A program made the translations under genes and the position numbers. From Lamellibrachia columna (Eukaryota; Annelida; Polychaeta; Sabellida; Siboglinidae): a stretch of DNA of 64,000 nucleotides. Shown here in pieces: positions 52,701 through 58,059 of this stretch. The stretch covers positions 67,411,203 through 67,475,202 of the forward strand of contig OY759262.1 of NCBI GenBank assembly GCA_963662155.1, read 5' to 3'. Each line of letters starts with the position of its first letter. Positions within the stretch are counted from its first letter, which is position 1. The notes beneath the pieces were generated by a model that worked only from the letters and a program-made list of their open reading frames with translations, was not told the origin of the DNA and made no database searches.

Positions 52701-55700
52701 CCTCTGTCAGGGGTCGGTTGAGGTCAGCTGTGGCATATCGTACAAAGTCCTCCTGCATCATCTTGTCTATGAGTATCTCCATCTCTGCCAACTGAGACCC
52801 CAAATGTCTACAAAACAAACATCTCATGTCTGAAGTTTATCTTACCCTTTACAAATGTCTACAAAACAAACATCTCATGTCTGAAGTTTATCTTAACCTT
52901 TACAAATGTCTACAAAACAAACATCTCATGTATGAATAGTTTATCTTAACCTTTACAAATGTCTACAAAACAAACATCTCATGTCTGAAGTTTATCTTAC
53001 CCTTTACAAATGTCTACAAAACAAACATCTCATGTATGAATAGTTTATCTTAACTTTTACAAATGTCTACAAAACAAACATCTCATGTCTGAATAGTTTA
53101 TCTTAACCTTTACAAATGTCTACAAAACAAACATCTCATGTATGAATAGTTTATCTTCACCTTTACAAATGTCTACAAAACAAACATCTCATGTCTGAAG
53201 TTTATCTTAACCTTTACAAATGTCTGCAAAACAAACATCTCATGTATGAATAGTTTATCTTAACCTTTACAAATGTCTACAAAACAAACATCTCATGTCT
53301 AAATAGTTATCTTAACTTTTACAAATGTCTACAAAACAAACATTTCATGTCTCAATAGTTTATCTTAACTTTTACAGACCCGGATGTTTTTTGAAATGTT
53401 TTTTTTTATATCTTAAAACACATGTGATTTCATTATTACCAAGCCTTTCCCTACACATATATACATTTGTGGAAATGTAACATCCTCACAAATCCATTGA
53501 TAAAGAGAAAGAAGTAATTTTGAAGTTATGTGACATAATAATTAATTTTAAATGCCCACAAAATATTAGGAGCACTAGCGTTCTATCGAACATCGCATAC
53601 AATAACAATATAATTAATAGTCACAGATGACTAATGATGGCATGGTTAGAAAGAACACTAATATTTATACAAAGTGGCAAAATATGAAGGCAATCAGTAC
53701 ATTATTTGACATTGTATACAGACATCATTGGCAATGCAGATGACACAAAAGTATTCAGAAAGGTTACTAATGATACAGATAAACAAAGTTTACAGGATGA
53801 TCTAGATAAACTAGATAAATGGTCAGAAAAATGGCAAATGTTATTCAATTTTGGGAAGTGTAAATGCATACACTTAGGACATGGAAACATGGATGAAGAA
53901 TATAAAATGGGGGATGCTGTACTAGGTAGAACCACACAAGAAAAGGACTTAGGAGTAACATTTAGTGCTGACATGAAAGTTTCAGAGCAATGTGGGATTG
54001 CTGCTTCAAAAGGAAATAAAATTCTAGGGCTAATTAGGAGAACTATCACATATAAGGAGAAACAGCTAATTGTACCCCTGTACAAAGCAATAGTTAGACT
54101 ACATTTGGAATATTGTATTCAAGCATGGAGGCCATGTCGTAATGGACATAGACAAGCTAGAAAGAATACAATGAAGAGCAACTAAAATTATTCCAGAATT
54201 GAGAGACCTTAGTTACGAAAGCCGCTTATTACAATCTGGTTTGACAACACTAGAGACCAGGAGACTAAGAGGAGACCAAATAGAAGTATTTAAAATAGTG
54301 AACAGTTATGAGGATGTTGATAGGAATATGTTCTTCAAACTTAAAGAAGGCAGTAGAACCAGAGGACACAAAGCAGCATTAGTTAAGGAGCAGTGTAGGT
54401 TGGACATGAGAAAGTACTCTTTCTCACAGAGGGTGATAAATGAATGGAACAAACTGCCAAATGATTGTGTTAATGTTTTAAAATAGAATTGACAGATATC
54501 TGATAAGGGCGGGCTACACATAGATGAGAAAATTGTTGGACTCTTGATAAGCCAATGGCTTCCTTGTCCACTTGCCATCTGGAACTTGTTGTTTGGGATG
54601 GCAATCTTGTTAAATCTTGTTAAAAGTGTAAAAATCCAGACGATTTCTATATGTACAGGCTTGCCAACTTATCTATCAAAATAAAACTACTAGTACTAGA
54701 TGAATAATGATTGCATATTTAGAAAGAACACTAATATTTACACAAAGTGGCAAACTATGAAGGTCATCACTACATTATTTGACATTTTGGACAGATGCCA
54801 GACGCCAAGTGTAAAAATCCAGACAACTTCTATACATATCATCGTCAGAAACAGTTGCTTCACTGTCACTCATCGAGTGTTCAGACATGGGCGATATTAT
54901 ACACCGTCGTCACTGGCACTGTTGTCTTCACCAGAATATCTATCACTATCACTCATATTGTTGATAATCCGGAGTACTTCATTTGGATCCGTGATCAACC
55001 AGATATCTGATAAGGTGCCATTGTTGTTTTATCTGGACAAATTACATTTACAGGCCTCAAACTAAACATTTTGTGACGCCATTACAACCAGGCAATGCCT
55101 ACACTACACCTCTATCGATCAATACCAATACCCCCCTCTGCACAGCAATAGAAAAGTCACAACTGACCGTATATGACCACCCCATGCCATCGCGCAATAT
55201 ACTGCATGACCAGTCTTGACAAACATACATGAAGAGTTAATGAGACAAACAGACCTGAAGAACTAATGAGACAAACAGACAGGAAAACTTTATGAGACAA
55301 ACAAACCTGAAGATTTTATGAGACAAACAGACCAGAAGACCTAATGAGACAAATAGACCTGAAGATCTAATGATACATACAAATGTGAAGACCTAAAGAG
55401 ACAAACATACCTGAAGACTTAATGAGACATACATACCTGAAGACTTAATGAGACAAACAGACATGAAGATCTAATGAGACAAACATACCTGAGGACTTAA
55501 TGAGACAAACAGATCTAAAGACTTAACGAGACAAACAGACCTGAAGATCTAATGAGACAAACAGATCTGAAAACCTAATGAGACAAACAGACATGAATAC
55601 TTAAGGAGACAAACAGATCTGAATAACTAATGAGACAAACAGACCTGATTAACTAATGAGACAAACAGACCTGAAGCTGTGCAGACCAATGAGCTCCTGA

Positions 55701-58025
55701 GACAAGACCTCCTGGGTCGTCGCAATCAGGTCAAGTGCGCCAACAAACTCGTTGGTTGCCAGTAGCAACTGCAGAGTGGGCTGCGTCTGGTGAACAGTGG
55801 CCATGAGTCGCAACTGCAAAATACACATTATCCAGCTACCTCAATCTTAACTATATTTACAATATCTTTGAGCACAGCAAAAACCTGAAATTGTCACAAT
55901 CAGTGTTCAATGTAAGACGAATATCCAATAGTAATGTATAGTAATCACATAGGACAATTCTTCTAGACATGCGGTTATAATTTATTATACAACCTTTCAT
56001 CTTGTGACAAATCTATGGTGAAAATGACTTGAAAGCTTGTCGTTGGCACTTGAGAATACCTGTCAAAAATGTTCCTTCCTACTGCAGGTCAACAGGTTTC
56101 TTCTGCCCCATCAGTGTAGCCACAGACAGACTGCAGAAATGAGAATGAGTTCAGGATGAGATGACAACCTGCACATTGCTGCCTCTACTGACCCACCTTG
56201 TTGAAGAGTTCAGGATGAGATGACAACCTGCACATTGCTGCTTCTACTGACCCACCTTGTTGAAGAGTTCAGGATGAGACGACAACCTGCACACTGCTGC
56301 CTCTACTGACCCACCTTGTTGAAGAGTTCAGGATGAGATGACAACCTGCACATTGCTGCCTCTACTGACCCACCTTGTTGAAGAGTTCACGATGAGATGA
56401 CAACCTGGACATTGCTGCCTCTACTGACCCACCTTGTTGAAGAGTTCAGGATGAGATGACAACCTGCACATTGCTGCCTCTACTGACCCACCTTGTTGAA
56501 GAGTTCACGATGAGATGACAACATGCACATTGCTGCCTCTACTGACCCACCTTGTTGAAGAGTTCAGGATGAGATGACAACCTGCATATTGCTGCCTCTA
56601 CTGACCCACCTTGTTGAAGAGTTCAGGATGAGATGACAACCTGCACATTGCTGCCTCTACTGACCCACCTTGTTGAAGAGTTCACGATGAGATGACAACC
56701 TGGACATTGCTGCCTCTACTGACCCACCTTGTTGAAGAGTTCAGGATGAGATGACAACCTGCACATTGCTGCCTCTACTGACCCACCTTGTTGAAGAGTT
56801 CAGGATGAGATGACAACCTGCACATTGCTGCCTCTACTGACCCACCTTGTTGAAGAGTTCACGATGAGATGACAACCTGCACATTGCTGCCTCTACTGAC
56901 CCACCTTGTTGAAGAGTTTGACGAGGTTCGCACGAGACTGGCTGAATTTCATCAGTTTGAGTGGGACCGCAACCAACACTTCCTCCAAACGATGTACTTT
57001 CTCTCTGCCAACACCAATCAAAAAGTTTGGACATGTTAGTCTTAACAGTAACAGTCATAAGCAAATTTTGAACACATTTGACGATAACTTTACAAATTAT
57101 TTTATAAATATAATTCAGTAAGTTAATCATATTGGACACTATCACAAATTGCTTGGCATCTGTGCTATCAGCTTTTGTGATAACTGCATGGCTTCCATCA
57201 CTATGCCAAGTCAGGATTAATATTTTCCATAGATTATGTCTTGTGATTATGAGAATTACTTTATGAGAATACCACTGCTTAAAATTTCATATTTCTCACA
57301 TTGGCAGTTTCTTTGTAGCACTTGTTTAGGCAAACCAATAAAATAACATTTATATCAGATAACGTACAACAGTTTCTTTGTAGCACTTGTTTAGGCAAAC
57401 CAATAAAATAACATTTATATGAGATAACGTACAACAGTTTCTTTGTAGCACTTGTTTAGGCAAACCAATAAAATAACATTTATATGAGATAACGTACAAC
57501 AGTTTCTTTGTAGCACTTGTTTAGGCAAACCAATAAAATAACATTTATATGAGATAACGTACAACAGTTTCTTTGTAGCACTTGTTTAGGCAAACCAATA
57601 AAATAACATTTATATCAGATAACGTACAACAGTTTCTTTGTAGCACTTGTTTAGGCAAACCAATAAAATAACATTTATATGAGATAACGTACAACAGTTT
57701 CTTTGTAGCACTTGTTTAGGCAAACCAATAAAATAACATTTATATGAGATAACGTACAACAGTTTCTTTGTAGCACTTGTTTAGGCAAACCAATAAAATA
57801 ACATTTATATGAGATAACGTACAACAGTTTCTTTGTAGCACTTGTTTAGGCAAACCAATAAAATAACATTTATATCAGATAACGTACAACAGTTTCTTTG
57901 TAGCACTTGTTTAGGCAAACCAATAAAATAACATTTATATGAGATAACGTACAACAGTTTCCTTCACCTGCACATACCAACACATACTGTAGAACAAATA
58001 TACACACACATATATATATATGTAC

Positions 58026-58059
<34 letters not shown>

